Source: Endozoicomonas numazuensis (GTDB lineage: Bacteria > Pseudomonadota > Gammaproteobacteria > Pseudomonadales > Endozoicomonadaceae). From it: 64,000 nucleotides of DNA. Where the stretch lies: positions 495,783 through 559,782 of the forward strand of contig NZ_JOKH01000002.1 of assembly GCF_000722635.1 (NCBI RefSeq), in the 5' to 3' direction. This document shows positions 7,810 through 17,023 of this stretch, piece after piece (position 1 is the stretch's first letter; the number at the start of each line of letters is the position of its first letter). The position numbers and the translations under genes are program-made. The notes below the pieces were generated by a model. It was given only the letters and a program-made list of their open reading frames with translations. It did no database searches and was not told where the DNA came from.

Positions 7810-10371
7810 ATGGAAGCCGTAACACCCTCTCAGGAAAAAGAGGCACAGGCTCTGGTTCAGCAATCTGACCAGGGCGCCAGATCCCCAGCGGGACTGGCAG
7901 GCCGTGTCGTTATCGCTATCACTCTCTGCTGGTCCCTGTTCCAGTTGTGGTATGCTTCACCGCTGCCGTTTATTTTCAAAACAGGCATCTTTAATGACAC
8001 TCAGGCCAGGGCTATTCACCTTGCCTTTGCTCTGCTGTTAACTTTTCTGGTTTTTCCTGCCACAAAACGCTCACCCAGAGACCGGATTCCAGCACTGGAC
8101 TGGCTTCTGGCTATCGCTGCCAGCCTGAGCGCTGCCTACCTGTATATTTTCAGTACAGAACTGGCAAGACGCTCCGGCGCTCCCACCACTATGGACCTGA
8201 TCACTGCCGGCACCGGCATGATTCTGTTGCTGGAAGCCACTCGTCGTGCACTTGGCCCACCACTCATGATCGTAGCCATTGTCTTTCTGGCCTACACCTT
8301 TGGTGGCCCTTATATGCCTGACGTGATTGCCCATAAAGGAGCCAGCCTGAATAAAGCCCTGTCACACCTCTGGATCACCACTGAAGGTGTGTTTGGCGTT
8401 GCTATTGGTGTTTCCACCAACTTCGTATTTTTGTTTGTTCTGTTTGGTGCCATGCTGGAACGAGCTGGAGCAGGCAACTACTTCATTCAGGTAGCCTTCT
8501 CTCTTCTGGGCCACCTGAAAGGAGGACCCGCTAAAGCGGCGGTAGTCTCTTCCGGACTCAGCGGCGTAGTGTCTGGTTCATCCATCGCTAACGTTGTAAC
8601 CACTGGTACTTTTACCATTCCACTCATGAAACGTGTGGGTTTTCCTGCCCACAAGGCAGGCGCTATTGAAGTAGCCGCTTCCACCAATGGCCAGCTCACA
8701 CCTCCGATCATGGGTGCTGCTGCGTTTCTTATGGTGGAATATGTGGGCATTTCCTATCTGGAAGTAATTCGAGCGGCATTACTGCCTGCTTTGATTTCCT
8801 ACATTGCGCTGTTTTATATCGTGCACCTTGAAGCCGTTAAGGCAGGCATGGAAGGTTTACCAAGAAGCAGAACCCGGTCCGCAGCCCAGGCACTTATGTC
8901 ATTTACGGGTACTTTTGCCGGACTCTGTGCTCTTGGCGCTGTCGTCTACTACGGTATCGGCTGGACTCGCGCTTATATGGGCGACTTTGCACCGGCCATC
9001 ATCATAGGGGCTTTGCTGGCCAGCTACGTACTGCTGGTCAAACTGGCTTCGGCCCAACCCGACTTGCCTGAAGATTCAGAAGAAACCCTGACTCAAACAC
9101 CTGATCCCGGCCCTACCCTGAAGCGCGGTCTTTACTTCCTGCTGCCTCTGGTTATCCTGCTCTGGTGTCTGACAGTAGAGCGATTCTCACCTGGCCTGTC
9201 TGCTTTCTGGTCAACGGTTGTGATGATCTTCATCACCCTGACCCATAAAGGCATGATTCAGTGGTTCCGCAAGCACGCTATTGATAAAGGTGAAGGATTC
9301 CGTGACCTGATGGACGGCCTGACATCCGGTGCCCGGAACATGATTGGGATCGGTGTTGCCACAGCGACAGCGGGTATTGTTGTTGGCGCAGTTACCTTGA
9401 CCGGTATCGGTCTGGTCATGACAGAATTTGTTGAGTGGGTTTCCGGTGGCAATATCATCATTATGTTGATTTTCACCGCAATTATCTGCCTGATTCTGGG
9501 CATGGGGCTGCCAACGACTGCCAACTACATTGTGGTTTCTACCCTGATGGCTCCTGTGATTGTCACCCTGGGCGCACAGTCCGGACTGATCGTACCGCTG
9601 ATTGCAGTCCATCTGTTCGTGTTTTATTTCGGTATATTGGCAGACGACACCCCTCCGGTAGGCCTGGCAGCCTTTGCGGCTTCTGCGATTGCCCAGTCAG
9701 ACCCGATTAAAACCGGTATCCAGGGCTTTACCTACGATATTCGTACAGCAGTTCTGCCCTTCATGTTTATCTTTAACACCGAACTGCTGCTGATTGGTGT
9801 GGAAAGCCCCCTGCAACTGGCCATGGTGGTTGTGAGTGCAGTGATTGCCATGCTGGTATTTGCCACCGCCACTCAGGGATACTGGCTGACCAAAACCCGC
9901 TGGTATGAAACGGCTGCTTTGCTTCTGATCGCGTTTACCCTTTTCCGCCCCGGCTTCTTCTGGGATCGTATTTTCCCGGCTTATGAGACCTTTAAAGGGA
10001 CCGAGATCGTTCAGGGTGTCGAAACACTGCCCGAAAACAGTAAAGCCCGCTTTTGGGTGTCCGGTGAAAACCTGGAAGGCAGAACGGTGAGTAAGCTGGC
10101 CATTCTTCCTGCAGGCAGTGTGAGCGAAGGCACAGAAAGACTCAGAGAAATGGGTCTTGAACTGATCGAGAGCGATAACCATCTGGTCGTGGATATGGTG
10201 GGCTTTGACAGCCCTGCTGAAAAAGCCGGCATCGACTTCGACTGGAAGCTTGAGAGTCTGGAAGTACCCGCTGATCGATTACCAAGAGAGATCATCTGGA
10301 TTCCAGCTCTTCTGCTGCTGGGACTGATATTCCTTGGCCAAAGAAAGCGTCGTCACCAACTGGCCAGTTAA
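7810..10371 (+). CDS. TRAP transporter fused permease (DctQM type, DUF3394 tail)
   Basis: 853 residues. The N-terminal quarter has the DctQ-like segments and residues about 190-680 form the DctM-like domain with many membrane helices, including SGVVSGSSIANVVTTGTFTIPLMK and GMGLPTTANYIVVSTLMAP. After the last DctM helices comes a soluble DUF3394-type domain (about residues 720-830) and one final membrane helix. This is the standard permease partner of TAXI binding proteins and drives sodium- or proton-coupled uptake through the inner membrane. AGGAAG lies about ten bases before the ATG. No further gene follows in the operon. Confidence 0.93.
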   Translation: MEAVTPSQEKEAQALVQQSDQGARSPAGLAGRVVIAITLCWSLFQLWYASPLPFIFKTGIFNDTQARAIHLAFALLLTFLVFPATKRSPRDRIPALDWLLAIAASLSAAYLYIFSTELARRSGAPTTMDLITAGTGMILLLEATRRALGPPLMIVAIVFLAYTFGGPYMPDVIAHKGASLNKALSHLWITTEGVFGVAIGVSTNFVFLFVLFGAMLERAGAGNYFIQVAFSLLGHLKGGPAKAAVVSSGLSGVVSGSSIANVVTTGTFTIPLMKRVGFPAHKAGAIEVAASTNGQLTPPIMGAAAFLMVEYVGISYLEVIRAALLPALISYIALFYIVHLEAVKAGMEGLPRSRTRSAAQALMSFTGTFAGLCALGAVVYYGIGWTRAYMGDFAPAIIIGALLASYVLLVKLASAQPDLPEDSEETLTQTPDPGPTLKRGLYFLLPLVILLWCLTVERFSPGLSAFWSTVVMIFITLTHKGMIQWFRKHAIDKGEGFRDLMDGLTSGARNMIGIGVATATAGIVVGAVTLTGIGLVMTEFVEWVSGGNIIIMLIFTAIICLILGMGLPTTANYIVVSTLMAPVIVTLGAQSGLIVPLIAVHLFVFYFGILADDTPPVGLAAFAASAIAQSDPIKTGIQGFTYDIRTAVLPFMFIFNTELLLIGVESPLQLAMVVVSAVIAMLVFATATQGYWLTKTRWYETAALLLIAFTLFRPGFFWDRIFPAYETFKGTEIVQGVETLPENSKARFWVSGENLEGRTVSKLAILPAGSVSEGTERLREMGLELIESDNHLVVDMVGFDSPAEKAGIDFDWKLESLEVPADRLPREIIWIPALLLLGLIFLGQRKRRHQLAS

Positions 10372-10444
10372 CCCCTGTTATCCGGGTATGACATCAGCTC
10401 TGCCCGGATACACCTCTACCCAGAGATTCAATTTAACTGTAAGA

Positions 10445-10580
10445 CTGGAAAGCTGGAAAGCTGGAAAGCTGGAAAGCTGGAAAGCTGGAAAGCTGGAAAG
10501 CTGGAAAGCTGGAAAGCTGGAAAGCTGGAAAGCTGGAAAGCTGGAAAGCTGGAAAGCTGGAAAGCTGGAAAGCTGGAAAA
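10445..10580. repeat. Tandem array, 17 units of CTGGAAAG
   Basis: Sixteen perfect copies of the 8-mer CTGGAAAG are followed by a seventeenth with one changed last base. The array lies between the convergent TRAP permease and SRAP genes. Because 8 is not a multiple of 3, the frames crossing it cycle through WKAGKLES-like text, which is a by-product. The perfect identity implies recent slippage. Confidence 0.95.
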
Positions 10581-10626
10581 GATTAGACTTAGAAATAGTA
10601 TTTTCCAACAATAAAAAACCGTTTTA

Positions 10627-11292
10627 TTAAAATGTTGAAACCAGTTTTTTCACGCAGTCAGCCCCCTTATTTGCAACACTATTCACCGTTCTTCCTACTT
10701 TATAAAACGACAGGTTGCTAATCACCTGATCAGGGTTCTCCTGATGCATTAACACTGCCTCATAATCTTCACCCAGCCAATCAGCTGCCTGCTTCTGTGG
10801 TAACACCACTGGCATTCGCTCGGTCAAAGGCGTGATATGACTAATGGCAGGACGGGTAAGAATAGCGCAGGACTCAAAACTCAGTTGGTCATCAACAGGA
10901 TAAGATTCCCAGACACCTGCGAAAGCAAATACACCACTAGATTTTGGACGTATATACCATGGCTGACTGCGCCCCCGGGTTTTCTGCCAGTCGAACCAGC
11001 CATCTGCCAATATCAGACAACGTCGTTTACGAATCGCATCACGAAACATCGGTTTGTCTGCAGCAGTTTCAATTCTTGCATTGATCTGGGCTCTGGAAAA
11101 ATCCTGCAGCCAGTGAGGAACCAGCCCCCATTTAACCCGCAAGGCCTCTGGCTTGCCTTTCTCATTATTCTTGATAATGAGCACCTGTTCACCCGGCGCC
11201 ACATTATAGGATGGGATATTAATAACCGGCTGGCTCATTCCAAGCCAACCCAGGTCGATTTGATCGGTCATCAAAGTATAACGACCACACAT
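10627..11292 (-). CDS. SRAP-family protein (YedK/HMCES type)
   Basis: 221 residues beginning MCGRYTL; Cys2 is the residue that in YedK and HMCES forms a thiazolidine crosslink with abasic sites in single-stranded DNA. The Asn of INARIETA is present. Two other active-site positions differ: the Glu of ADGWFEW is Asp here (ADGWFDW), and the His of IHDRxP is Thr here (LTERMP). The start lies two bases after the stop of the upstream DUF2007 gene, so the pair is translationally coupled. Abasic-site shielding is the family role; whether this variant reverses its crosslink normally is open. Confidence 0.9.
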   Translation of the reverse strand: MCGRYTLMTDQIDLGWLGMSQPVINIPSYNVAPGEQVLIIKNNEKGKPEALRVKWGLVPHWLQDFSRAQINARIETAADKPMFRDAIRKRRCLILADGWFDWQKTRGRSQPWYIRPKSSGVFAFAGVWESYPVDDQLSFESCAILTRPAISHITPLTERMPVVLPQKQAADWLGEDYEAVLMHQENPDQVISNLSFYKVGRTVNSVANKGADCVKKLVSTF

Positions 11293-11294
11293 AA

Positions 11295-11543
11295 TTAGTC
11301 TTCCCGGGCTTGAGTAAGGTCTTCCAGTACAGGTGAAGCCATGAGGTAATCTTCAATCAGCTGTTTAGCCCGACCTGCATCCAAGTCTTCAACATAGAGC
11401 GCCAGCAAGCCAGCAGCAGGCAGCTCTCCAATCGCACCACTAAGGTAGCTGCCACCAAGATGGCAGCTAATACCATGGCTTTGGAGAAGATCTTTGAGGC
11501 ACTGGGCTTCAAGAGAATTATCAGGACTGAATATCTTGATCAT
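11295..11543 (-). CDS. DUF2007 domain protein
   Basis: 82 residues with the DUF2007 pattern: a ferredoxin-like fold opening MIKIFSPDNSLEAQCLKDLLQSHGI, then a GGSYLSGAIGELP loop and an acidic C-terminal helix. The family is called a putative signal-transducing protein, but no biochemical role is established. It is followed within two bases by the SRAP gene, forming a two-gene unit. Confidence 0.82.
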   Translation of the reverse strand: MIKIFSPDNSLEAQCLKDLLQSHGISCHLGGSYLSGAIGELPAAGLLALYVEDLDAGRAKQLIEDYLMASPVLEDLTQARED

Positions 11544-11598
11544 GGTTCTATAAAAACATAGCCACCGTCGTAAAGAAAGACCTGGTTACCTGACGGGC

Positions 11599-12165
11599 TT
11601 ATTTCAGGTAGACGGTCTTGATCTGACTCACCAGCTCATTAGCCTTGGATCTCTGGGCACTGTTGAGCATTTCAGAAAGTGCCTGTTTCTGCTTACGGGC
11701 TGCTGGAATAAAATCACCCTCTGAATCATCCAGGCTCAAGGATGTCCACATATAGGCAGCAATCAGGTTAGTGTCCGTTCCTACACCTTTATAGTAGGAT
11801 TTGCCCAGCTCGTACTGTGCCTCTGCATTTTTACCCTGTCGGCCTGCCGCAAGCTCAATCAACTCAAACCCTTTTCCCGTGTCTTTGGCTACTCCGCCCA
11901 AGCCATCGCGATACGCCTTGCCCAGCATCAATTCTGCCTGAACATTACCTTTAGCAACCAAGGGTTCCAACAAAGAAAGCGTCTGTTTGGCACTATCAGG
12001 CTTGGCTTTCCCAGTGATCAACAGGCTGCCTGCTTCAAGCATTGCTTGCTCATCACCTGACTTAGCCTGCTTAAGCAGACTGGTAAAGTCTGCTGCCCAG
12101 CCACTCAGGGAAAACAGTAATGTAATGGCCAGTATCCCCCCCTGGCATTTCTTGTTCAATGACAT
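11599..12165 (-). CDS. Exported Sel1-repeat protein
   Basis: 188 residues with a signal peptide (about 1-24, ending GWA/ADFT). Two or three Sel1-like repeats follow (KGNVQAELMLGKAYRDGLGGVAKD, GKNAEAQYELGKSYYKGVGTD), the helical pairs used as protein-binding scaffolds. Its periplasmic partner is not apparent. GAGGTGG lies just before the ATG. The 327 bases upstream, shared with the divergent acyltransferase gene, contain a TATAAT at 12448-12453 on the plus strand but no good -35 box. Confidence 0.82.
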   Translation of the reverse strand: MSLNKKCQGGILAITLLFSLSGWAADFTSLLKQAKSGDEQAMLEAGSLLITGKAKPDSAKQTLSLLEPLVAKGNVQAELMLGKAYRDGLGGVAKDTGKGFELIELAAGRQGKNAEAQYELGKSYYKGVGTDTNLIAAYMWTSLSLDDSEGDFIPAARKQKQALSEMLNSAQRSKANELVSQIKTVYLK

Positions 12166-12492
12166 CTACCACCTCTAACCGCTTGAGCAGCGTACCGCTC
12201 AGTCATATCATTTTTAGAACGACCATTAATAGCCGTATATTGACAGCCGCAGAGTATACACTTTCAATAGTCGGAATACTGCAAGGTAAGGGCTGCTGGA
12301 TAGCAGCAAAAAGCTTAAACAGACATAAATGAAAATTGATAACTTCCATCTGCGGGACTGGTAAAAAAACCGCTCCCAACTTCATTTTCACTGTAAACCG
12401 TTACAAAGTGCCACATCCCGGCTACAGACCCCTTCTGGTAATGCCTATATAATCAATGGTTTAATTAAGTGTGAAAGTTTTTCATCATTTTT

Positions 12493-13719
12493 ATGACGAA
12501 TAAACAGCTTTCGCTCATGACTGTTATCAAAGGCAATTATCCTCATCAGATGGAACGTTTTGAAGAAATCCGCCCCTATCATGACCATGAAGTAAGACCG
12601 GCCTTAAACCGTCTGTTACAGGATCGTGAGCTCATTCAGGCACTGGTACGTCATCAGTATCCCCGTGTGCCCGACTATCTCAACGGTCTTGCTGGCTGGC
12701 TCACCTCGATGGGACTTCGCTACAAGCTGAAAGGCATTCATGATATTGATGGCCTGCAAGCCGTGATTGAGCCCTTCCTGACCCGGGTCATTGAAGGCAG
12801 CACATCAGGCATGAGCTTTTCTGGTCTGGATAAACTGGACAAACAACAGGCACACTTATTTTTGTCCAATCATCGGGACATTGTGATGGACCCTGCCTTT
12901 GTTAACCTGGCGATCTACAAGCACGGCATGCAAACCGTACGCATAGCCATTGGTGACAACCTGTTGCAGAGACCCTTTGTCAGTGACCTGATGCGCCTTA
13001 ACAAAAGCTTTATCGTTAAGCGTTCAGTCGAGGGTCGTCGGGAAAAGCTCAAATCTTACCAAACACTGTCGGCCTATATTCATCATTCCATTGATACCGG
13101 CCACCCGGTATGGATTGCCCAAAGCGAAGGTCGGGCAAAAGACGGCGACGATAAAACCGATTCAGCCATCATCAAGATGTTTCATATGAGCCGAAAGGCG
13201 GCAGACACTTCATTTGCCGACAGCATCCGATCCATGAACCTGGTTCCGGTATCTATTGCCTATGAATATGACCCGTGTGATATGGCCAAGGCAAGAGAGC
13301 TCTATGAGACAGAAAAAGAAGGCAATTACGAGAAGTTTGAAGGTGAAGACCTGCAAAGCATCGTGACAGGCATTGAAGGTTTCAAGGGTAAGGTCCATGT
13401 TTCATTTGGCACACCTCTGACAGACAACTATGAGAATGCCAACCAGGTTGTCGATGAAGTTGACCGCCAGATTCATCAGAATTATCACCTGTTCGCGTCA
13501 AACCTCATTGCTTTTGACCGGCTTCGCAGCGACTTCCCTGAAGTTACAGAACGTTCATTAGAAGCGCTGTTTGCACAATTTTGTCCTGAAGAGTCTCTAC
13601 CCCATAAACTCAAAGAGTTTAACGACAGACTCAGCCTATGCTCTCAGGAGCATCAGCCATGGTTCCTGAAAATGTATGCTAACCCGGTTATCAATCATTT
13701 CCACCGGAAACAACCATGA
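12493..13719 (+). CDS. 1-acylglycerol-3-phosphate acyltransferase-like protein
   Basis: 408 residues. The PlsC-type signature NHRDIVMD (NHX4D, near residue 126) and a second block IAQSEGRAKDGDDKT (near 212) are present within a roughly 200-residue acyltransferase domain, flanked by N- and C-terminal helical regions. It probably acylates a glycerolipid at the inner membrane. It is longer than PlsC, and the substrate is unknown. No clear ribosome site precedes the ATG. The stop overlaps the start of the NIF3-like gene (ATGA). Confidence 0.85.
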   Translation: MTNKQLSLMTVIKGNYPHQMERFEEIRPYHDHEVRPALNRLLQDRELIQALVRHQYPRVPDYLNGLAGWLTSMGLRYKLKGIHDIDGLQAVIEPFLTRVIEGSTSGMSFSGLDKLDKQQAHLFLSNHRDIVMDPAFVNLAIYKHGMQTVRIAIGDNLLQRPFVSDLMRLNKSFIVKRSVEGRREKLKSYQTLSAYIHHSIDTGHPVWIAQSEGRAKDGDDKTDSAIIKMFHMSRKAADTSFADSIRSMNLVPVSIAYEYDPCDMAKARELYETEKEGNYEKFEGEDLQSIVTGIEGFKGKVHVSFGTPLTDNYENANQVVDEVDRQIHQNYHLFASNLIAFDRLRSDFPEVTERSLEALFAQFCPEESLPHKLKEFNDRLSLCSQEHQPWFLKMYANPVINHFHRKQP

Positions 13720-14033
13720 TCGTGCACAAGCTCTGCTTTTTTGTCCCGCAAAGCCACCTTGAAACGGTGAAATCAGCCGTTTTTGCCACCGGTGCTGGAC
13801 GGTATGAAAACTACGACAGCTGTTGCTGGCAAACTTCTGGCCAGGGACAGTTCAGACCACTGGACGGCAGTGATCCTTTTATTGGCAAGCAGGGTGAAGT
13901 GGAAACCGTTAATGAATTGAAGGTTGAAATGATCTGTGAAGACGTTTGTCTGGAAGCAGCTATTGCTGCCCTGAGAGCCTCACATCCTTATGAAGAACCC
14001 GCGTTTGAAACCTGGCCTGTACGCATTTCCTGA
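13716..14033 (+). CDS. NIF3/YqfO-like C-terminal domain protein
   Basis: 105 residues matching the stand-alone family related to the insert domain of NIF3/YqfO (COG3323 type): a CutA1-like fold with FVPQSHLETVKSAVFATGAGRYENYDSCCW near the start and SHPYEEPAFETWPV near the end. The GxYxxYxxCxW and HPYEEPA signatures are clear. The function is not established. It overlaps the upstream acyltransferase stop by four bases and ends two bases from the convergent SWIM gene. Confidence 0.88.
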   Translation: MIVHKLCFFVPQSHLETVKSAVFATGAGRYENYDSCCWQTSGQGQFRPLDGSDPFIGKQGEVETVNELKVEMICEDVCLEAAIAALRASHPYEEPAFETWPVRIS

Positions 14034-14035
14034 GC

Positions 14036-15769
14036 TTAATACTCAGGAAACTGCTCATTCAAAAAACCAATAAAGTTCCTTTTAATTTTGTACGCCTCTT
14101 TCAGTTTATTTAGCCACTGAATAAAAACCTGCTGCTGATTCAGTTCAACGAGTATCTGCTGACATTCAACCAGTAACTCAACAGCCTCCTGATAACTTTT
14201 GTTTGTTTTCTTCTCAACACAGTGCTGGACCAGCTTTTCATAGATGAAACGCGAACGCTCTCCATCCTGTCTGAAGTGTTTACGCAGCTCATAGAGTAGA
14301 GCAACATCCGGGCTTGCATCGCTCACCAGTTGCCAAGCGGACTCCAGATCAGATTCCGAAAGGTACGTCATCATCAGCGTATTTAAGACCCGGTAATGAT
14401 GGTAGCCCCGGGTATTTGCTACACGCTCTTTCAGCCAGTCAATGGCTTTCTGTCGCCAGTCATCCTGATCGGCCAACTGCCCAGAGAGCTCTGTAAGGTG
14501 TTCAAACGTCGACAATGTCGGCGACTCTGTGAACTGCTCCCAGACATCCTGCAAAGCTTCGGAGCTTCGCCCCGTTTTCAGCAGCAGTTGCTGCTGCAAC
14601 TCATGAATCTCTGCCGACTCACTGAAGCGACTGTTCTGTCGAGCTCTATCGAGGTAATTCTGAGCATCATCATACTCCCCCAGCTCCATATAAGAGCGGG
14701 CAATGACCAGATATTCTTCTTCCGTTCGGGCTATCTTCTTATAGAGATGAATCAGAGTCTTATAGTCATTTTCAAGCGTGGGTACCACTTGCAGAACTCT
14801 GAGCAAACGATCATAAGCGAACCGATCCCGCCAGTTGTCACTCTTCAGTCTGGGTAACTTATCCCAACGGGCCTGAGCGATAGCAAGGAAGGCATCCAGA
14901 CACTCTGCACTCATCACTTCACTGAAATCATCAGGAATTCGACCATGCCACTCATCTTCATCCTGCAAAAGTAACTGAATCAGATGCTCTGCCTTCTGGT
15001 CTTCTGACCAGTTTAGGGCACTAAACGCGTCCACATAGAGTCGTTGTATTTGAGCAACCGGATCAAACCTGAAACCTCCAGAATCATCAACCGTTTCCAA
15101 AGCCCTTACAATCCGCGACGTGGCATAGTCAAGCAACTCCATCTGATCGGTAGCCGCCAGCTTTTTCAACGGAGGCTCCAGAACAGAAAATACATGCTCA
15201 ATATTGGCAAAATACTGCCTGACCTGTGCATACCGAAAATAATGACGATTGTAAGGAATAGCGGCGGTTATTCGCTTGCGAATGGTTTTTCGGTCCATGA
15301 TACCCAGCGAGGTTTCGGCCTTGAGCAACCACTCCTCACGCACTGAACGACTACTGTCAATCATATCAACCAAGTGTCCAACTAACTCTTCTTTAGGCAT
15401 CTGCAACAAATAGGCTTCCAGCACATCGGCAGCCTGAGCCCCTTTTTTCACATGGGGGACAGAGACCTTATCCCGCAAAACCATGGCTACAGAAACACAA
15501 TGTTTGCAGAAGTCGATGCCATCAGAAGCCGGGCATTCACAACTGCCATCCAGTGCACTTTGGGTATACACCAGATTGACCTGATAAACCTCATTTCCCA
15601 TGACCTCGGCTGAAACCCGCTGCCCATGAACAGACAGGTCACCAACCCGACCTTCCTGGTAGTAACCCTTTCCTCGGGTAAAGGCCTTTTCGCCTGCCAG
15701 TTTCACTAACTGCTGATCGGTAATTTCCGGCCTGTCATTCACGCTTGTTTCTACCCAGTTTCTAGACAT
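14036..15769 (-). CDS. SWIM zinc-finger protein
   Basis: 577 residues. An N-terminal SWIM motif (CECPASDGIDFCKHC, about residues 77-91) gives the CxC...CxH zinc ligands, preceded by the usual KAFTRGKGYYQEGRV segment. The rest is a long helical region with TPR-like pairs (for example EYLVIARSYMELGEYDDAQNYLDRARQ). Stand-alone SWIM proteins of this type are thought to bind nucleic acids or proteins; no pathway is known. The next 262 bases upstream hold no gene. Confidence 0.88.
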   Translation of the reverse strand: MSRNWVETSVNDRPEITDQQLVKLAGEKAFTRGKGYYQEGRVGDLSVHGQRVSAEVMGNEVYQVNLVYTQSALDGSCECPASDGIDFCKHCVSVAMVLRDKVSVPHVKKGAQAADVLEAYLLQMPKEELVGHLVDMIDSSRSVREEWLLKAETSLGIMDRKTIRKRITAAIPYNRHYFRYAQVRQYFANIEHVFSVLEPPLKKLAATDQMELLDYATSRIVRALETVDDSGGFRFDPVAQIQRLYVDAFSALNWSEDQKAEHLIQLLLQDEDEWHGRIPDDFSEVMSAECLDAFLAIAQARWDKLPRLKSDNWRDRFAYDRLLRVLQVVPTLENDYKTLIHLYKKIARTEEEYLVIARSYMELGEYDDAQNYLDRARQNSRFSESAEIHELQQQLLLKTGRSSEALQDVWEQFTESPTLSTFEHLTELSGQLADQDDWRQKAIDWLKERVANTRGYHHYRVLNTLMMTYLSESDLESAWQLVSDASPDVALLYELRKHFRQDGERSRFIYEKLVQHCVEKKTNKSYQEAVELLVECQQILVELNQQQVFIQWLNKLKEAYKIKRNFIGFLNEQFPEY

Positions 15770-16031
15770 CCACTTTGATTTTAACCGAATAAGCTCGCAC
15801 AGATGTGAACTCTTTTTTGTTATGTAATAAGTGAAACCAATGACGCTTATCCATCCGGATTTATCAGAGCTATTGCCCCATTAGCCAATCTTAAATAATT
15901 TGAACAGGCCTTAACTAAATACAGACAGGGAAACTGATTGGGTATCAGAGTAAGGCAACGTCCATAATAAAAGATGTTGCCTTTTTAAGAAGCGGAAATA
16001 ATGCGATAGACAAGCTCCTGATTGACAAGAC

Positions 16032-16589
16032 TCAGGAAGCGACTTTACGACCCGGCAAAATAATATCTTCGACTCGTTGTGGAAATTCACCGCTCTGACG
16101 ATCACTGAAGTAATGGCTAAGAGTTCGGCTAATCGTATTAAAGGCTAACTCATCCCATGGAATCTCTTCTTCACTGAATAAAACCACTTCTTCACTTTCT
16201 TCCCCCGCACTGAACTCAGGGGTGTCCAGATGAGCCAGAAAAAATACCGAAAGCTGGCCGACATGCAGGATATTAAACAAGGTATACAGGGATTGAATAG
16301 TTACCTGAGCACCGGCTTCTTCCATGGTTTCCCTAAGAGCCGCCTGCTCCAGGGTTTCACCCAGTTCCATAAAACCACCCGGTAACGTCCAATACCCCTT
16401 ACGAGGCTCAATAGCACGCTTACAGAGAAGTACCTTACCTTTATACACCGGTAAACAACCCGCAACGATTAACGGGTTTTGATAGTGAATTTTGCCACAA
16501 TTGTCACAAACATCACGGAGCCGGTTATCGCCCTGGGGAATTTTCTTACTGACCTTCGCACCACAATCACTGCAGAAATTCACTGTCAT
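16032..16589 (-). CDS. Zinc-ribbon Nudix hydrolase
   Basis: 185 residues. An N-terminal zinc ribbon (FCSDCG...VCDNCGKIHYQNP) precedes a Nudix domain with a perfect Nudix box (GFMELGETLEQAALRETMEEAGA, about residues 72-94). Such proteins hydrolyse nucleotide-sugar or dinucleotide diphosphates; the exact substrate is unknown. The ATG at 16589 has AAGGA directly against it, so a GTG at 16583, seven bases from the same AAGGA, may be the real start. Confidence 0.9.
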   Translation of the reverse strand: MTVNFCSDCGAKVSKKIPQGDNRLRDVCDNCGKIHYQNPLIVAGCLPVYKGKVLLCKRAIEPRKGYWTLPGGFMELGETLEQAALRETMEEAGAQVTIQSLYTLFNILHVGQLSVFFLAHLDTPEFSAGEESEEVVLFSEEEIPWDELAFNTISRTLSHYFSDRQSGEFPQRVEDIILPGRKVAS

Positions 16590-17023
16590 TCCTTCTAACT
16601 ATGAAATTCTTTCTTTCACCTTAACCCGATTATTAACGGAAGTCACTCCAATACCTTTCTATCATTTAGCCGCTTACAGTCAGCAGTAGACAGGATAAAG
16701 CCCTGTTAATCGAACCCTGTTTCCACACTCAAGTTGGCGTTATTTTGCTGGAAGCACACAACCACTGTTACAAGCTGGTGTACAAAATGCTTACCATTTC
16801 TATACCAGACGGCTCATGCAGTAAAAAATATCTGTGTTATGATCATTTAAAGCCCGAAAAAAACAGCCTTGCGCCAGCAGATTCCTGCCTGAAGTAAACT
16901 CGTAGTACAGGGACTGATGCCCCCAGGGTCGATAATAATAATGTTCCAACGGCGCCCTTTTTCATTGTCATCTTTTTCTCAGTATCTGAATGACGCCGTG
17001 GAAGCCTGAGATTCACGTGTTTT
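16590..17023. other. Intergenic region between divergent Nudix genes
   Basis: 434 bases with no supported gene. A TGTTATGAT at about 16835-16843 resembles an extended -10 element on the plus strand. On the minus strand 16860-16970 all three frames are fairly open and one reads protein-like text without a start codon, which may be a gene remnant. Nothing firmer can be said. Confidence 0.3.

Noticed and set aside
10334-10630. Open frames of about 98 (plus) and 77 (minus) codons over the 8-bp tandem array
   Set aside because: They exist only because the 8-bp repeat lacks stops in these frames; no ribosome site or family resemblance.
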